Counted from the first letter of the stretch, positions 9,415 through 19,325 are shown. The stretch: DNA of 64,000 nt from Thalassobium sp. R2A62 (GCF_000161835.1 NZ_GG697169.2:1296418-1360417), one strand, 5' to 3'. Translations and numbers: made by a program. The notes: generated from the letters alone by a model not told the origin.

Positions 9415-10128
9415 CTAGTAGTGGTTGCCGTCACTTTGAAAATCCGAAACCGAACGGCCAACTGCTGCCGACTTGGACCCTGCCGCCCACACTAGCCCCC
9501 GCCGTATCATTTCGCGTGGCCCGCCGTGATCAATCACATTCGCCTGATGGCCCAGCGCGTTGTAATAGACCCGCCCCAGCCCCCACGCGCGCGTCCATGC
9601 AACGGGGACATCAGCAGGTGAATTGGCGCTATGATACCAAGTCACCGTTGGAAACCGTGTGGTCGCCAAAACATGATTGGCAGGATCAACATGCAAATAA
9701 TATTGCTCTGATTTCACATCGAAGTTTTCGATGCCTTCGACCAATGGATGATCCAGATCGACGATCTCGACGGTATAATCAACTCCGTCCCCACCGGGAT
9801 GAGCGACCCAATTCGCACCTGTCATGAATTGCCAAAGCACTTGGTCACGGAATGCATCACACATCCCGCCATGGACACCTGCCAATCCGGCCCCAGCAGC
9901 AACAGCTTCGGACACGTTGTGACATTGCTCTTTTGTGATGGTGCTCATGGTCCAGCACGGCACAATCAGGTCGTATTGGGCCAGCGCGTGCGGATCATCA
10001 AAACATCCCAACGTGTCACTGACATCTGACGTGATGCCTTCTGCGTTCAGAATATCCGCAAACAACGCCGCGACCTTGTCCGGTTCGTGACCGTCCCAGC
10101 CGCCCCACGTAATCAACGCTTTGGTCAT
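9415..10128 (-). CDS. ThuA-like domain protein
   Basis: A 237-residue cytoplasmic protein with the ThuA (trehalose utilisation) fold, a glutamine-amidotransferase-like alpha/beta fold. Recognisable pieces are TWGGWDGHEP near the start, GLAGVHGGMCDAF in the middle, the conserved HPGGDGVDY and the late GRVYYNALGHQ. ThuA proteins are tied to disaccharide metabolism or keto-sugar interconversion, but most members have no proven reaction. It lies between proS and lolC on the same strand and breaks an otherwise common proS-lolC adjacency, so it may be a lineage-specific insertion. Confidence 0.82.
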   Translation of the reverse strand: MTKALITWGGWDGHEPDKVAALFADILNAEGITSDVSDTLGCFDDPHALAQYDLIVPCWTMSTITKEQCHNVSEAVAAGAGLAGVHGGMCDAFRDQVLWQFMTGANWVAHPGGDGVDYTVEIVDLDHPLVEGIENFDVKSEQYYLHVDPANHVLATTRFPTVTWYHSANSPADVPVAWTRAWGLGRVYYNALGHQANVIDHGGPREMIRRGLVWAAGSKSAAVGRSVSDFQSDGNHY

Positions 10129-10187
10129 CTCTTGCCCCTTCTAGACGTTGGGGCCAGAGTGACGATCCTCGACGAAGGGTCAACCCA

Positions 10188-11525
10188 TCAAAGTGATGCG
10201 TAGATCGCCGCAACCTTTTCAACAGCTTGTTCAGCCGTCATTTCTTCGCTCTCGCTGGTGCGCCGTGACGTCAGTTCGACAACACCATTCTTCAGCCCGC
10301 GCGGCCCAACGGTGATCCTCCAAGGCAGGCCAATCAGATCCATCGTCGCGAATTTGCCACCTGCCCGCTCGTTGCGATCATCATAAAGAGGCTCGAGGCC
10401 CAGCGCGGCAAAGCTGTCGTAGATCGCCTGACAGGCTGCATCGGTGTCTTCGTCACCCTGCTTCATGTTCAAGATACCAACATGGAAAGGGGTTACGCCT
10501 TCGGGCCAGATAATGCCCTTGTCATCATGGCTAGCCTCGATAATCGCGCCCAAGAGACGCGAAACGCCAATGCCGTGGCTGCCCATATGGACCGCAACCG
10601 GTTTGCCGTCAGGGCCCTGAACTGTAGCGCCCATTGCGTCGGAATATTTGGTGCCAAAATAGAATATCTGGCCAACTTCGATACCCCGCGCCGTGCGGCG
10701 ACGCTCTTCTGGGACCTCGTTGAACACGGCCTCGTCATGGGTTTCATCAGTCCGCGCGTATTTTGTTGTGAACTCTTGCATGATCGCGGCACACTGATCG
10801 ACGCTGTCAAAATCAATGTCGCGGTCGCCAAAGCTGAGATCGGTCACTGCACTGTCATAGAAAACCTCTGACTCGCCAGTGTCGGCCAGAACGAGGAATT
10901 CGTGCGTGTCGTCGCCACCAATCGGGCCACTATCAGCGCGCATCGGGATCGCTTGAAGCCCCATACGTTCATACGTCCGCAGATAGCTGACGAGGTGACG
11001 ATTGTAGGCGTGCAGCGCGTCCTCTTTGGTCAGATCAAAGTTATATCCGTCCTTCATGTAGAATTCGCGGCCGCGCATCACACCAAAGCGTGGACGGATC
11101 TCGTCGCGGAACTTCCACTGAATTTGATAGAGCGTCAGTGGCATGTCTTTGTAGCTGCTTACATGGCTGCGGAAAATTTCAGTAATCAGTTCTTCTGCGG
11201 TAGGCGTGTACAGCATGTCGCGACCATGACGGTCGGTCACGCGCAGCATCTCTTCACCGTAGTCGTCATAGCGACCACTCTCGCGCCACAAGTCAGCCGA
11301 TTGCATTGTTGGCATCAACATCGGCATGTGCCCGGCTTTGGCCTGTTCCTCGTGAACGATATTTTCGATGTTTTTCAACACCTTATACCCAAGAGGCAGC
11401 CAGCTATAGATACCAGCAGCAGATTGTTTGATCATACCAGCACGCAGCATCAGGCGGTGGCTAACGATCTGGGCATCGGCGGGGTTCTCTTTGAGAACAG
11501 GAAGAAAATAGCGCGACAGACGCAT
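10188..11525 (-). CDS. proS: Prolyl-tRNA synthetase, short alphaproteobacterial form
   Basis: ProRS charges tRNA-Pro. The 445-residue enzyme has the class II motifs: motif 1 near [15 protein letters not shown], motif 2 in [25 protein letters not shown] and motif 3 near [14 protein letters not shown], followed by an anticodon-binding domain ([21 protein letters not shown]). Bacterial ProRS with the INS editing domain is about 570 residues, so this form lacks most or all of that domain, as is known in alphaproteobacteria, where separate proteins edit mischarged Ala-tRNA-Pro. The start at 11525 ([10 protein letters not shown]) is the family start; the longer frame adds a non-conserved tail. Confidence 0.94.
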   Translation of the reverse strand: MRLSRYFLPVLKENPADAQIVSHRLMLRAGMIKQSAAGIYSWLPLGYKVLKNIENIVHEEQAKAGHMPMLMPTMQSADLWRESGRYDDYGEEMLRVTDRHGRDMLYTPTAEELITEIFRSHVSSYKDMPLTLYQIQWKFRDEIRPRFGVMRGREFYMKDGYNFDLTKEDALHAYNRHLVSYLRTYERMGLQAIPMRADSGPIGGDDTHEFLVLADTGESEVFYDSAVTDLSFGDRDIDFDSVDQCAAIMQEFTTKYARTDETHDEAVFNEVPEERRRTARGIEVGQIFYFGTKYSDAMGATVQGPDGKPVAVHMGSHGIGVSRLLGAIIEASHDDKGIIWPEGVTPFHVGILNMKQGDEDTDAACQAIYDSFAALGLEPLYDDRNERAGGKFATMDLIGLPWRITVGPRGLKNGVVELTSRRTSESEEMTAEQAVEKVAAIYASL

Positions 11526-11747
11526 GGTGCGGCCTCTTTCAGAGAAAAGTAGACCCACGGTTTAGGCCGCAATGCGTCCAGAAACAAGGCCCGCGCGCGC
11601 CATCGCGCGGTACGGACGATCACGCAGAATAGATCAAACATTTCGAGAGCTTAACAAGGCCGTGAGAGATGTGAACCAATCGTCAAATCGCGCCGTATCT
11701 CTCACCACAAGCAACACGCTTGGTTTGCAAAACGAAAGGTATGAACG

Positions 11748-12263
11748 ATGAAAACAATCTTCAAGATGGCAGCCGTGGCTGCAACAGTCACAACTTTGGG
11801 AACAGCAGTGTCGGCGGCTTCGATCGCTGAGATCGCCAGCAACGATGACCGCTTCTCGACACTCGTCGCCGCTGTAGGTGCCGCCGGTCTCGTGGACACC
11901 CTCGCAGGTCCCGGCCCCTTCACCGTCTACGCGCCAGTCAACGACGCGTTCGCAGCCCTACCAGAAGGCACAGTCGAAACACTGCTCATGCCAGAGAACA
12001 AAGATCAGCTGACTAATGTCCTTCTCTATCATGTAGATGACCGCCAGCTAAACGCAGGCGATTTCCCAGCAGGTTCGAACTACTTCAAGCCGGTTCTCGC
12101 CTCCGAGCGTCTGTGCATCACGGCTGACGCTGATGGCGTTATGATCGCTGACGGCACTGGTGAGATGGCAAACGTCATCATCGCGGACATTCAGGCCGAC
12201 AACGGCGTGATCCACGTGATCGACAAAGTTCTACTGCCAGGCACTCGCCCCGCATGCCATTAA
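11748..12263 (+). CDS. Secreted fasciclin (FAS1) domain protein
   Basis: The 171-residue protein has a Sec signal peptide (about 1-24, ending AVSAA) and one FAS1 domain with the two family motifs: H1-like GPGPFTVYAPVNDAFAALP (about 55-75) and H2-like IIADIQADNGVIHVIDKVLLP near the end, with the conserved LLYHV between them. Bacterial single-FAS1 proteins are periplasmic or secreted and linked to adhesion or stress. A pair of Cys residues (Cys in SERLCITA and the penultimate RPACH) may form a disulfide. A monocistronic unit: an intrinsic terminator follows at 12308-12342 and proS is divergent. Confidence 0.88.
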   Translation: MKTIFKMAAVAATVTTLGTAVSAASIAEIASNDDRFSTLVAAVGAAGLVDTLAGPGPFTVYAPVNDAFAALPEGTVETLLMPENKDQLTNVLLYHVDDRQLNAGDFPAGSNYFKPVLASERLCITADADGVMIADGTGEMANVIIADIQADNGVIHVIDKVLLPGTRPACH

Positions 12264-12272
12264 GCCAGTGAT

Positions 12273-12290
12273 GCATCCGACAAAGGATGC
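12273..12290. repeat. Short inverted repeat before the FAS1 terminator
   Basis: GCATCC and GGATGC (12273-12278 and 12285-12290) form a 6-bp stem with a 6-nt loop directly after the FAS1 gene and 18 nt before the main terminator. There is no T run after it, so it may protect the 3' end of the mRNA rather than terminate. Confidence 0.45.
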
Positions 12291-12307
12291 CTCCCAGCGA
12301 ACATGAA

Positions 12308-12342
12308 GGGACGATCTGTGTAGGTTCAGATCGTCTCTTTTT
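12308..12342 (+). terminator. Strong intrinsic terminator after the FAS1 gene
   Basis: A perfect 9-bp stem, GACGATCTG (12310-12318) with CAGATCGTC (12327-12335), an 8-nt loop, extended by a G-T and a G-C pair, is followed by TCTCTTTTT. This is a textbook Rho-independent terminator on the plus strand. Confidence 0.9.
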
Positions 12343-12405
12343 GTGTTCTAGCACCCCGCCGCCCATGCTAAGTAATGATCAGTTTTTGATCTAAGGGGCA
12401 TGATG

Positions 12406-13467
12406 ATGGGACTTCCCGTACGTGAACAGGCGACCTATTGGGGCATCGCTGCAGCCGTTTTATTTGTCCTGATGTGGTATCTAGGCAATGTGATCCTGCC
12501 ATTTGTTCTAGGCGGCGCAATTGCTTATTGCCTAGACCCGATTGCAGACCGGCTTGAGGCCTTGGGCCTTAACCGGATCATGGCGACCTCTGTTATTACG
12601 CTCTTTGGCGCATTGGTGTTCATCGTCCTGTTCATAGCCGTCATCCCGACGTTGATCCAGCAGGCCAGCGGACTGATCCAAGCGGCACCGGGTTGGTTCA
12701 CCGATTTCCAAGCGTTCCTCACGCAACGGTTCCCGTCTCTGATTGATGAAAACAGCGCCGTGCGCGATCAATTGGGCCGCGTTTCAGAAGCGATCCAATC
12801 CCACGGTGGCGAACTGATCGAGGGCTTGCTTAGCTCCTTTAGTGGCCTGTTGAACATTGCGGTTCTCATTGTGATTGTACCGGTCGTTGCGTTCTATCTC
12901 TTGCTGGATTGGGACAACATGACCGCTCGTGTGGACGACCTGTTGCCACGCGACCATGCGCCAACCATTCGCAAAATCTGCCGCGACATCGACAAAACAC
13001 TTGCCTCGTTCATTCGGGGCCAAGGAACCGTTGTTCTGATCCTCGGTGTTTACTACGCAATATCCTTGATGATCGTCGGCTTGAACTTTGGCCTCGTCGT
13101 CGGGTCTATCGCAGGCCTCATCTCCTTTATTCCCTACGTTGGCGCGCTGGTCGGTGGAGCCTTGGCAATCGGCATCGCGATTTTCCAATTCTGGGGTGAC
13201 TGGTTCTCTTTGGGGGCCGTGGTCGTCATTTTTGCGGTCGGCCAATTCCTCGAGGGCAACATCCTAACACCCAAGCTGGTCGGCAACTCGGTCGGCTTGC
13301 ATCCGGTCTGGCTGATTTTCGCGCTATCCGTCTTTGGCGCATTGTTCGGTTTTGTCGGCATGTTGGTCGCAGTTCCACTAGCGGCTAGCCTCGGGGTGAT
13401 CGCACGGTTCTTGATCGCGCAATACAAAACCAGCCGCCTCTATCGCGGCCTAGACGACGCCCCCTAG
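12406..13467 (+). CDS. AI-2E family transporter / PerM-like permease
   Basis: A 353-residue polytopic membrane protein with about 7-8 hydrophobic helices and the family pattern: paired N-terminal helices, a soluble region (about 60-150, VIPTLIQQASGLIQ onward), a re-entrant zone and the conserved FIPYVGALVGG and LEGNILTPKLVGNSVGLHPV motifs in the C-terminal half. The family includes AI-2 exporters and Na+/H+ antiporter-like members; the true substrate is unknown. Three ATG codons run in tandem (12400, 12403, 12406); AAGGGG at 12393-12398 gives proper spacing to the third. hdaA starts one base after its stop codon. Confidence 0.87.
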   Translation: MGLPVREQATYWGIAAAVLFVLMWYLGNVILPFVLGGAIAYCLDPIADRLEALGLNRIMATSVITLFGALVFIVLFIAVIPTLIQQASGLIQAAPGWFTDFQAFLTQRFPSLIDENSAVRDQLGRVSEAIQSHGGELIEGLLSSFSGLLNIAVLIVIVPVVAFYLLLDWDNMTARVDDLLPRDHAPTIRKICRDIDKTLASFIRGQGTVVLILGVYYAISLMIVGLNFGLVVGSIAGLISFIPYVGALVGGALAIGIAIFQFWGDWFSLGAVVVIFAVGQFLEGNILTPKLVGNSVGLHPVWLIFALSVFGALFGFVGMLVAVPLAASLGVIARFLIAQYKTSRLYRGLDDAP

Positions 13468-13468
13468 A

Positions 13469-14143
13469 ATGGCGGAACAGCTCAGCTTTGACCTGCCCGA
13501 GCGTATCGCAATGGGGGCCGATGATTTCTATGTTTCATCAGCAAACGATGTGCCGTATCGCGCCATAACTGGGTCGCCGAATTGGCCCGATGGCAAACTT
13601 GCGCTGATCGGCCCCAAAAGCAGCGGCAAAAGCCATCTCGCGCGCATGTTTGCTCATGACACGGGTGCGCTTATCTTGGCCGCTCGCGATCTAGAGGCCG
13701 CAACCAACCTGCCCGATGCGGCCCATATCGCGATCGAAGACGTCGAGCATTTGGGCAACCCCGCGGCGCAAGAGTACCTGTTTCACCTGCACAACCACCT
13801 CAAAAACACCGGTGGGCGCCTTTTGCTGACCAGTGATCGCCGCGCCCAAGATTGGCCCATTACTCTGCCAGATCTGGCCAGCCGGATGCAGGCCACTACA
13901 TCGGTCTATATTGAGGATCCAGATGACGCCTTGCTCTTTGCGGTGATCAGCAAACTCTTTGCCGACCGGCAATTGTCGCCCGCGCCCACAGTGACCGCAT
14001 ATTTGGCCGCGCGGATTGACCGGTCCTATAACGCCGCCCAACAAATCGTTGCCGCCATGGACGCGGCCGCACTGGCCCAAGCGCGCGAGTTGAACCGCGG
14101 GCTGGCTGGCGACGTCTTGGCACAGATGGACGCGGCCCAATAA
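13469..14143 (+). CDS. hdaA: DnaA regulatory inactivator HdaA (DnaA-like AAA+ protein)
   Basis: HdaA promotes hydrolysis of DnaA-ATP after replication starts, acting with the DNA-loaded beta clamp. The 224-residue protein opens with QLSFDLP, a clamp-binding motif, and has a Walker A motif GPKSSGKSHL (about 48-57), a degenerate Walker B (HIAIEDVEHL) and an Arg-rich sensor region (TSDRRAQDWPITLPDLASRM). There is no DNA-binding domain IV, which separates it from DnaA. It is tightly coupled to the upstream permease gene and precedes ppk1, an order I associate with Rhodobacterales. Confidence 0.88.
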   Translation: MAEQLSFDLPERIAMGADDFYVSSANDVPYRAITGSPNWPDGKLALIGPKSSGKSHLARMFAHDTGALILAARDLEAATNLPDAAHIAIEDVEHLGNPAAQEYLFHLHNHLKNTGGRLLLTSDRRAQDWPITLPDLASRMQATTSVYIEDPDDALLFAVISKLFADRQLSPAPTVTAYLAARIDRSYNAAQQIVAAMDAAALAQARELNRGLAGDVLAQMDAAQ

Positions 14144-14187
14144 ACCGTGATACCAATACCTTACGTGCCCCAGCCGACAGTTGATTG

Positions 14188-16356
14188 ATGACCCAAACCG
14201 ACTTTCTCACTGCGCCTTTTGACGCGCCTGCCGAACTGAACGCAGACCTGAGAGGGCCTGCGCGCTTTGTGAACCGAGAGCTCAGCTGGCTAGCGTTCAA
14301 CTGGCGCGTACTGGAAGAGGCCGAAAACCCCAAAGTGCCCCTGCTTGAGCGGCTTAGATTCCTGTCAATCTCGGCGACCAACCTCGATGAATTCTACACC
14401 GTTCGGGTCGCGGGTCTGCGTGAATTGGCACAGGCAGGGAATAGCACGCCAGCGGCCGATGGTCTGACCCCAACCGAGCAGCTCGAGCTGATTGACCACG
14501 ACGCTCGTATGTTGATGGTCCGTCAGCAAAAAGTGCTCGAGGCACTGCGATCTGAAATGGCCAGCGCCGGCCTCGTCATTTGCGGGCCTGATGATCTAAG
14601 ACAAGCGGATCGCGACTATCTGACGAACGTCTTTCTTGATCAGGTCTTTCCCGTTCTGTCGCCCCTCGCAATTGATCCCGCGCACCCATTTCCGTTTTTG
14701 CCGAACGAAGGCTTCGCGCTGGCGCTGCAGCTCGAGCATCTAGAGAACAAGCGCCCGCTGCGCGTTTTGCTACCAGTCCCACAACAGATTGACCGGTTCG
14801 TTGCATTGCCAGCGAACAAAGGACGCCGCTATTTGCCGCTCGAACAACTATTGTTGCTCAACATTGACGGCCTGTTCCCTGGCTACAAAATCAAGGGCTC
14901 GTGCGCGTTCCGCTTACTACGCGACAGTGATCTCGAACTCGAAGAAGAGGCCGAAGATCTCGTCCGAGAATTTGAAACGGCCCTCAAACGGCGCCGGCGC
15001 GGTGAAGTCGTCCGGATGAAAATGTCGTCCGGAGCCCCGAGCGCCCTACGCAAACTGGTGATGTCCGAACTGCTGGTCACTGACGCCGAAGTCGTAGAGA
15101 TCGACGGATTGATCGGCATGGCTGACCTCGGGCAATTGGTAACGGACGACCGCCCAGACCTGTTGTGGCCCACGTTCACCCCGCGTGTGCCCGAACGCGT
15201 CACAGACCACGAAGGCGACATGTTCGCAGCAATCCGCAAAAAGGACATGCTGCTGCACCACCCCTACGAGACGTTTGACATGGTTGTGCGGTTCTTGCGC
15301 CAAGCGGCCCTTGACCCTGACGTCGTGGCAATCAAACAAACGCTCTACCGGACCTCGAAACGCTCACCCATCGTCGAGGCGTTGTGCGAGGCTGCCGAGG
15401 ATGGCAAATCCGTAACCGCATTGGTTGAACTCAAGGCCCGCTTTGACGAGGCCGCAAACATCCGCCAATCGCGACGGCTGGAACGCTCAGGCGCTCATGT
15501 AGTGTACGGGTTCGTAAACTACAAAACTCACGCGAAAATCAGTGTTGTTGTGCGTCGCGAAGGCGACAAACTGGTCACATACACCCACTACGGAACCGGC
15601 AACTACCACCCGATTACAGCCCGTGTGTACACAGACCTAAGCCTGTTCACATGTGACGCCAAACTGGGTCGGGACGCGGGAAAAGTATTCAACTATCTGT
15701 CAGGATACGCACAGCCAGACACGCTGGAAAATCTCAAGATTTCGCCTCTGACATTGAAATCATCGTTGATCGAAATGATTGATGCCGAGATTACGCATGC
15801 AGAGGCAGGCAAGCCTGCGGTCATCTGGGCCAAGATGAACTCGCTCATCGAAAGCGATGTGATCGATGCGCTGTATCGCGCGTCGCAAGCGGGTGTTCAA
15901 ATCAGCCTCGTTATTCGTGGCATCTGTGGTCTCCGGCCCGGGATCAAAGGACTGTCAGAGAACATTCGCGTCAAATCGATCGTCGGACGCTTCCTAGAGC
16001 ATTCGCGGATCGTTTGCTTTGGCAACGGCCATGGTTTGCCCGCGAAAAAGGCGCGCGTCTTTATGTCTTCGGCAGACTGGATGGGCCGCAACCTGAACCG
16101 GCGCGTCGAGACATTGGTCGAGATCACCAACAACACCGTCAGGGCCCAGATCGTAAGCCAGATTATGGCGGCCAACCTTGCCGATACGGCACAAAGCTGG
16201 GTCATGGGCCCTGACGGAACGTTCACCAGAGCGGCCGTGCCACAGGGGACGTTCGCTTTTAACTGCCATCGCTTTTTCATGGAAAACCCGTCACTTTCTG
16301 GGCGCGGATCAGCAGGGGCGAGCGACGTGCCGAAACTCACCCATACCGAGGATTGA
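14188..16356 (+). CDS. ppk1: Polyphosphate kinase 1
   Basis: PPK1 makes polyphosphate from ATP. The 722-residue protein shows the N domain (ELSWLAFNWRVLEEA), the FLSISATNLDEFYTVRVAGL block, the long middle domain and two PLD-like catalytic domains with FVNYKTHAKISVVVRRE (autophosphorylated His), THYGTGNYHPITARVYTDLS and RGICGLRPG. The ATG at 14188 follows a possible TTG at 14185. ppx starts 2 nt after its stop codon, pairing polymer synthesis with degradation. Confidence 0.94.
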   Translation: MTQTDFLTAPFDAPAELNADLRGPARFVNRELSWLAFNWRVLEEAENPKVPLLERLRFLSISATNLDEFYTVRVAGLRELAQAGNSTPAADGLTPTEQLELIDHDARMLMVRQQKVLEALRSEMASAGLVICGPDDLRQADRDYLTNVFLDQVFPVLSPLAIDPAHPFPFLPNEGFALALQLEHLENKRPLRVLLPVPQQIDRFVALPANKGRRYLPLEQLLLLNIDGLFPGYKIKGSCAFRLLRDSDLELEEEAEDLVREFETALKRRRRGEVVRMKMSSGAPSALRKLVMSELLVTDAEVVEIDGLIGMADLGQLVTDDRPDLLWPTFTPRVPERVTDHEGDMFAAIRKKDMLLHHPYETFDMVVRFLRQAALDPDVVAIKQTLYRTSKRSPIVEALCEAAEDGKSVTALVELKARFDEAANIRQSRRLERSGAHVVYGFVNYKTHAKISVVVRREGDKLVTYTHYGTGNYHPITARVYTDLSLFTCDAKLGRDAGKVFNYLSGYAQPDTLENLKISPLTLKSSLIEMIDAEITHAEAGKPAVIWAKMNSLIESDVIDALYRASQAGVQISLVIRGICGLRPGIKGLSENIRVKSIVGRFLEHSRIVCFGNGHGLPAKKARVFMSSADWMGRNLNRRVETLVEITNNTVRAQIVSQIMAANLADTAQSWVMGPDGTFTRAAVPQGTFAFNCHRFFMENPSLSGRGSAGASDVPKLTHTED

Positions 16357-16357
16357 G

Positions 16358-17902
16358 ATGAGCGAGACCAAGACCACATCATTCGATCCATTCGGGCGGG
16401 CCCTTTTTGAAAGTGAAAGCGCCAAGTCGCTGTCACGCGTTGGCGTCATTGATGTCGGCTCAAACTCAGTTCGGATGGTCGTCTTTGACGGTGCCGCCCG
16501 TAGCCCCGCGTATTTCTACAACGAAAAGGTCATGTGCGCCTTGGGTGCAGGTCTATCCGAGACAGGAACCTTGTCACCCGAAGGTCGCATCCGCGCGCTG
16601 TCAGCGATCAAACGCTTCCAAGCTTTGGCCAAGGGCATGAATTTGCCGCCGCTTACCGCGGTCGCGACTGCAGCGGTGCGCGAGGCCACCGATGGTCCCG
16701 ATTTTTGCGCCGAGGTTCAGCGTGAAACCGGACTGAAAATCTGGGTCATCGACGGCCAAGAAGAGGCGCGATTGTCAGCCCAAGGTGTTCTGCTCGGATG
16801 GCCCGGATCATACGGTTTGGTCTGCGACATCGGCGGCTCGTCAATGGAGCTCGCCGATCTCGACCAAGGGCGCGTAGGACGCAGGCTTACCTCACCTCTT
16901 GGACCGCTCAAGCTCAAAGAGGTCAAAGGTGGCAAGAAGAGCCTAAAGCGATTCATCAAATCAGTCATGGTTGATCTGGCCGCTGAAATGGACAGCGGCG
17001 GCAAGCGTCTGTTTCTGGTCGGGGGATCGTGGCGGGCAATTGCACGCGTCGATATGGAACGTCGCGGCTACCCTCTGACAGTTCTGCATGAATACCGGAT
17101 GACGCCCAAGGCAATCCGCGAGACTGTCAAATACATCGAAGAATGTGACATCGAAGAGCTGCGTGGCCGCTGTGGTATCTCGTCCGCGCGTATGGCGCTG
17201 GTGCCTCAGGCGAGCATTGTGCTCAAGGAATTGGTCCGTAGTTTCAAACCCAAAGACATCACCGTGTCATCATACGGTATCCGCGAAGGCATGTTGTATG
17301 AACAAATGCCCAGCCGCATGCGCCAGCGCGATCCGCTCATCGAGGCCTGCCAATTCGCAGAAAAGCGTGACGCGCGGGTGCCTGGGTTCGGGCGCAATCT
17401 TTACAGCTTTATCCGGCCTCTGATCAAAAACCAGCCGGACCAACGCCGCCGCATCATTCGGGCCGCTTGTCTGTTGCATGACGTCAGTTGGCGGGCCCAC
17501 CCAGATTACCGCGCCGAGGTCTGTTTTGACAACGCAACGCGCGCCAACCTTGGTGGCCTCAAACATTCCGAACGCATCTTTCTCGGTCTGGCACTGCTGC
17601 ACCGCTACCGGAACCAGCGCGACGGTACACGGTTCGAATATCTCTACGACTTGCTTGACGAAAAATCCCAACGCGAGGCCGAAATTGTCGGCAAAGCAAT
17701 GCGGTTTGGTGCGATGCTCTGGCCCCAAGGCGATGCCCTGATGGGGCAACTCAAGTTCTATCCAAAGAAGAAAAAGCTAGAATTGATCCTGCGCGCTGAA
17801 GCCGCTGATCTATTTGGTGAAGTTGCGCAGGCGCGGTTTTACTCGCTCGCCGCAGCACTGGACTCTGAGACCAAAGTCAAATTGAAAAAGGCGAAGAGCT
17901 AG
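16358..17902 (+). CDS. ppx: Exopolyphosphatase, Ppx/GppA family
   Basis: The 514-residue protein hydrolyses terminal phosphates from polyphosphate, or pppGpp in GppA-type relatives. The actin-like ASKHA ATPase domain has phosphate 1 (GVIDVGSNSVRMVVFDG, about 28-44), TAAVREA, and phosphate 2 (CDIGGSSMEL); the C-terminal half has an HD-like region (CLLHDVSWRAHPDYRAE). Start 16358 is set by the adjacent ppk1 stop and the conserved N-terminus. It ends in a CTAG shared with the convergent gene at 17899-18261. Confidence 0.92.
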   Translation: MSETKTTSFDPFGRALFESESAKSLSRVGVIDVGSNSVRMVVFDGAARSPAYFYNEKVMCALGAGLSETGTLSPEGRIRALSAIKRFQALAKGMNLPPLTAVATAAVREATDGPDFCAEVQRETGLKIWVIDGQEEARLSAQGVLLGWPGSYGLVCDIGGSSMELADLDQGRVGRRLTSPLGPLKLKEVKGGKKSLKRFIKSVMVDLAAEMDSGGKRLFLVGGSWRAIARVDMERRGYPLTVLHEYRMTPKAIRETVKYIEECDIEELRGRCGISSARMALVPQASIVLKELVRSFKPKDITVSSYGIREGMLYEQMPSRMRQRDPLIEACQFAEKRDARVPGFGRNLYSFIRPLIKNQPDQRRRIIRAACLLHDVSWRAHPDYRAEVCFDNATRANLGGLKHSERIFLGLALLHRYRNQRDGTRFEYLYDLLDEKSQREAEIVGKAMRFGAMLWPQGDALMGQLKFYPKKKKLELILRAEAADLFGEVAQARFYSLAAALDSETKVKLKKAKS

Positions 17903-18261
17903 ATTTCGATCCCTTCGAGCTCCAGCTCGGGCGCGCCTTCCTTTCGGCGGATGATAATATCGCCGTTCGGCAAAATTTCTGGCGCTTCATAGTGCGATAG
18001 ATCATCGATCTGCTCCATCAACTCGACAAATGCAGGACCCATCTCGTCAACCAAATTGCGGATGGCAGGCTCCATCTCTTGGGCCAATCCTTGCAAGTCG
18101 TCTAACGCAGGCTCGATCTCGTCCATGATCCCGCGAAAGAACAGCTTGGCGCCCTCTTCCATCAGGCTAAAGCCTTCTTTTTCCTCAACCTCGGCCTCTT
18201 GGGCGATGGCAGGGGTCAGCGTCAAAGACGCGACGAATACAACGGCAGCAATCTGTTTCAT
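17899..18261 (-). CDS. Acidic exported hypothetical protein (120 aa)
   Basis: The protein has a signal peptide (MKQIAAVVFVASLTLTPAIAQ) followed by a very acidic, helix-rich mature part with regularly spaced hydrophobics (IMDEIEPALDDLQGLAQEM and similar), suggesting an amphipathic or coiled helical rod in the periplasm, and an acidic C-terminal tail. I know no function. It is convergent to ppx with the stop codons overlapping in the 4-nt palindrome CTAG. It lies 38 nt past the stop of nothing else on its strand, so it is probably its own unit. Confidence 0.7.
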   Translation of the reverse strand: MKQIAAVVFVASLTLTPAIAQEAEVEEKEGFSLMEEGAKLFFRGIMDEIEPALDDLQGLAQEMEPAIRNLVDEMGPAFVELMEQIDDLSHYEAPEILPNGDIIIRRKEGAPELELEGIEI

Positions 18262-18299
18262 TTCACCAATATAGGTAAGATCCGTCGATTCCCCAAATC

Positions 18300-19325
18300 C
18301 TAGAGTTCGATATCTAGCGTCACCGGAAAATGATCTGACGCCGTAAGAAGGGCATCACGCAGTTCGACATCGCCCCAACACGCTGGATCCTCGAACGGAT
18401 GCCAGATGTGCCAGCTGGGAGCCAATTCCGCCAAATCCGGTGAAACCATTATGTAATCCAGCAAGGCTGACAAATACCGGTTTTCATGTCGTAAAAAGAA
18501 ACGAGATGACGTTGGTGCGGCACCAATGCGTTGGGTCAGCGCCATTTTCGCATGTGGATCAAAGAGTTGCACAGGGTCGTCTTCACCCAGAACAATCTCT
18601 ACCCCCGACCGGCCAAACAGTTTCTCGTAGCTATCTAACCCCGGACCATCGTTAAAATCACCCAAGACAATGACACTGTCCTTTCGATCCAGATGCTGAT
18701 CCACCCTTTGTCTGATCCAAATGCATTGTGCCAATTGCTTGCGCCGATTTGCGATTGAAATCTGCATGACTTTGGCAGCATTTTTCGCCCCATGCGGTGC
18801 CTTAGATTTTGCGTGGACGCCGATCAGGCGCACAACTCGGCCCGACTTGCTCTTCAACTCGACCTCAAGCGGCGGTTTGGAAAATCGGACTTGGTCCGGT
18901 GCGCGGTCGACATTCAGATCAATGCGAAAAACGCTATCAAAACGAGGGGCATCACCCGATCCCGCCTTGCTGCTCTCGTCCCCAATGGGGTCATGTGTCG
19001 CTGAGAGTTGCGTCGGATCATACAGCAACGAAATTTCTTGCTGTGTCTCATTGACGAACCCCGTCATCGCCTTGGATGCGCGCAGACCAAAATGTGCTGC
19101 AAACGTCTCGAGCGCCGCCAGTCCGTCGCGTTTGGCATGGCTGTCAGGGGCTTCGATGATCATCACAGCATCCGCATCTAGCGCTTGGAACACCTGCCCC
19201 ACCGCGGCCAGTTGCTGGCTGCGCGTCACATCACGGCGCCCGGACCAACGATCATCAGCGAGCATTTCGCCCACGCCATCGAACAAATTGCTAAACCATT
19301 CGACATTGTACGTCGCAATTCTCAT
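18300..19325 (-). CDS. Endonuclease/exonuclease/phosphatase family protein
   Basis: A 341-residue member of the EEP superfamily, metal-dependent phosphodiesterases. The family pattern is visible: RIATYNVEWFSN at the N-terminus, an IIEAPDSH (catalytic Glu), VIGVHAKSK-like middle, LGDFNDGPG (Asp-x-Asn) and a C-terminal TASDHFPVTL (Asp-His). No signal peptide is present, so it is probably cytoplasmic, but the substrate is unknown. The start at 19325 overlaps the upstream TerB/J-domain gene by ATGA, so the two are co-translated. Confidence 0.82.
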   Translation of the reverse strand: MRIATYNVEWFSNLFDGVGEMLADDRWSGRRDVTRSQQLAAVGQVFQALDADAVMIIEAPDSHAKRDGLAALETFAAHFGLRASKAMTGFVNETQQEISLLYDPTQLSATHDPIGDESSKAGSGDAPRFDSVFRIDLNVDRAPDQVRFSKPPLEVELKSKSGRVVRLIGVHAKSKAPHGAKNAAKVMQISIANRRKQLAQCIWIRQRVDQHLDRKDSVIVLGDFNDGPGLDSYEKLFGRSGVEIVLGEDDPVQLFDPHAKMALTQRIGAAPTSSRFFLRHENRYLSALLDYIMVSPDLAELAPSWHIWHPFEDPACWGDVELRDALLTASDHFPVTLDIEL

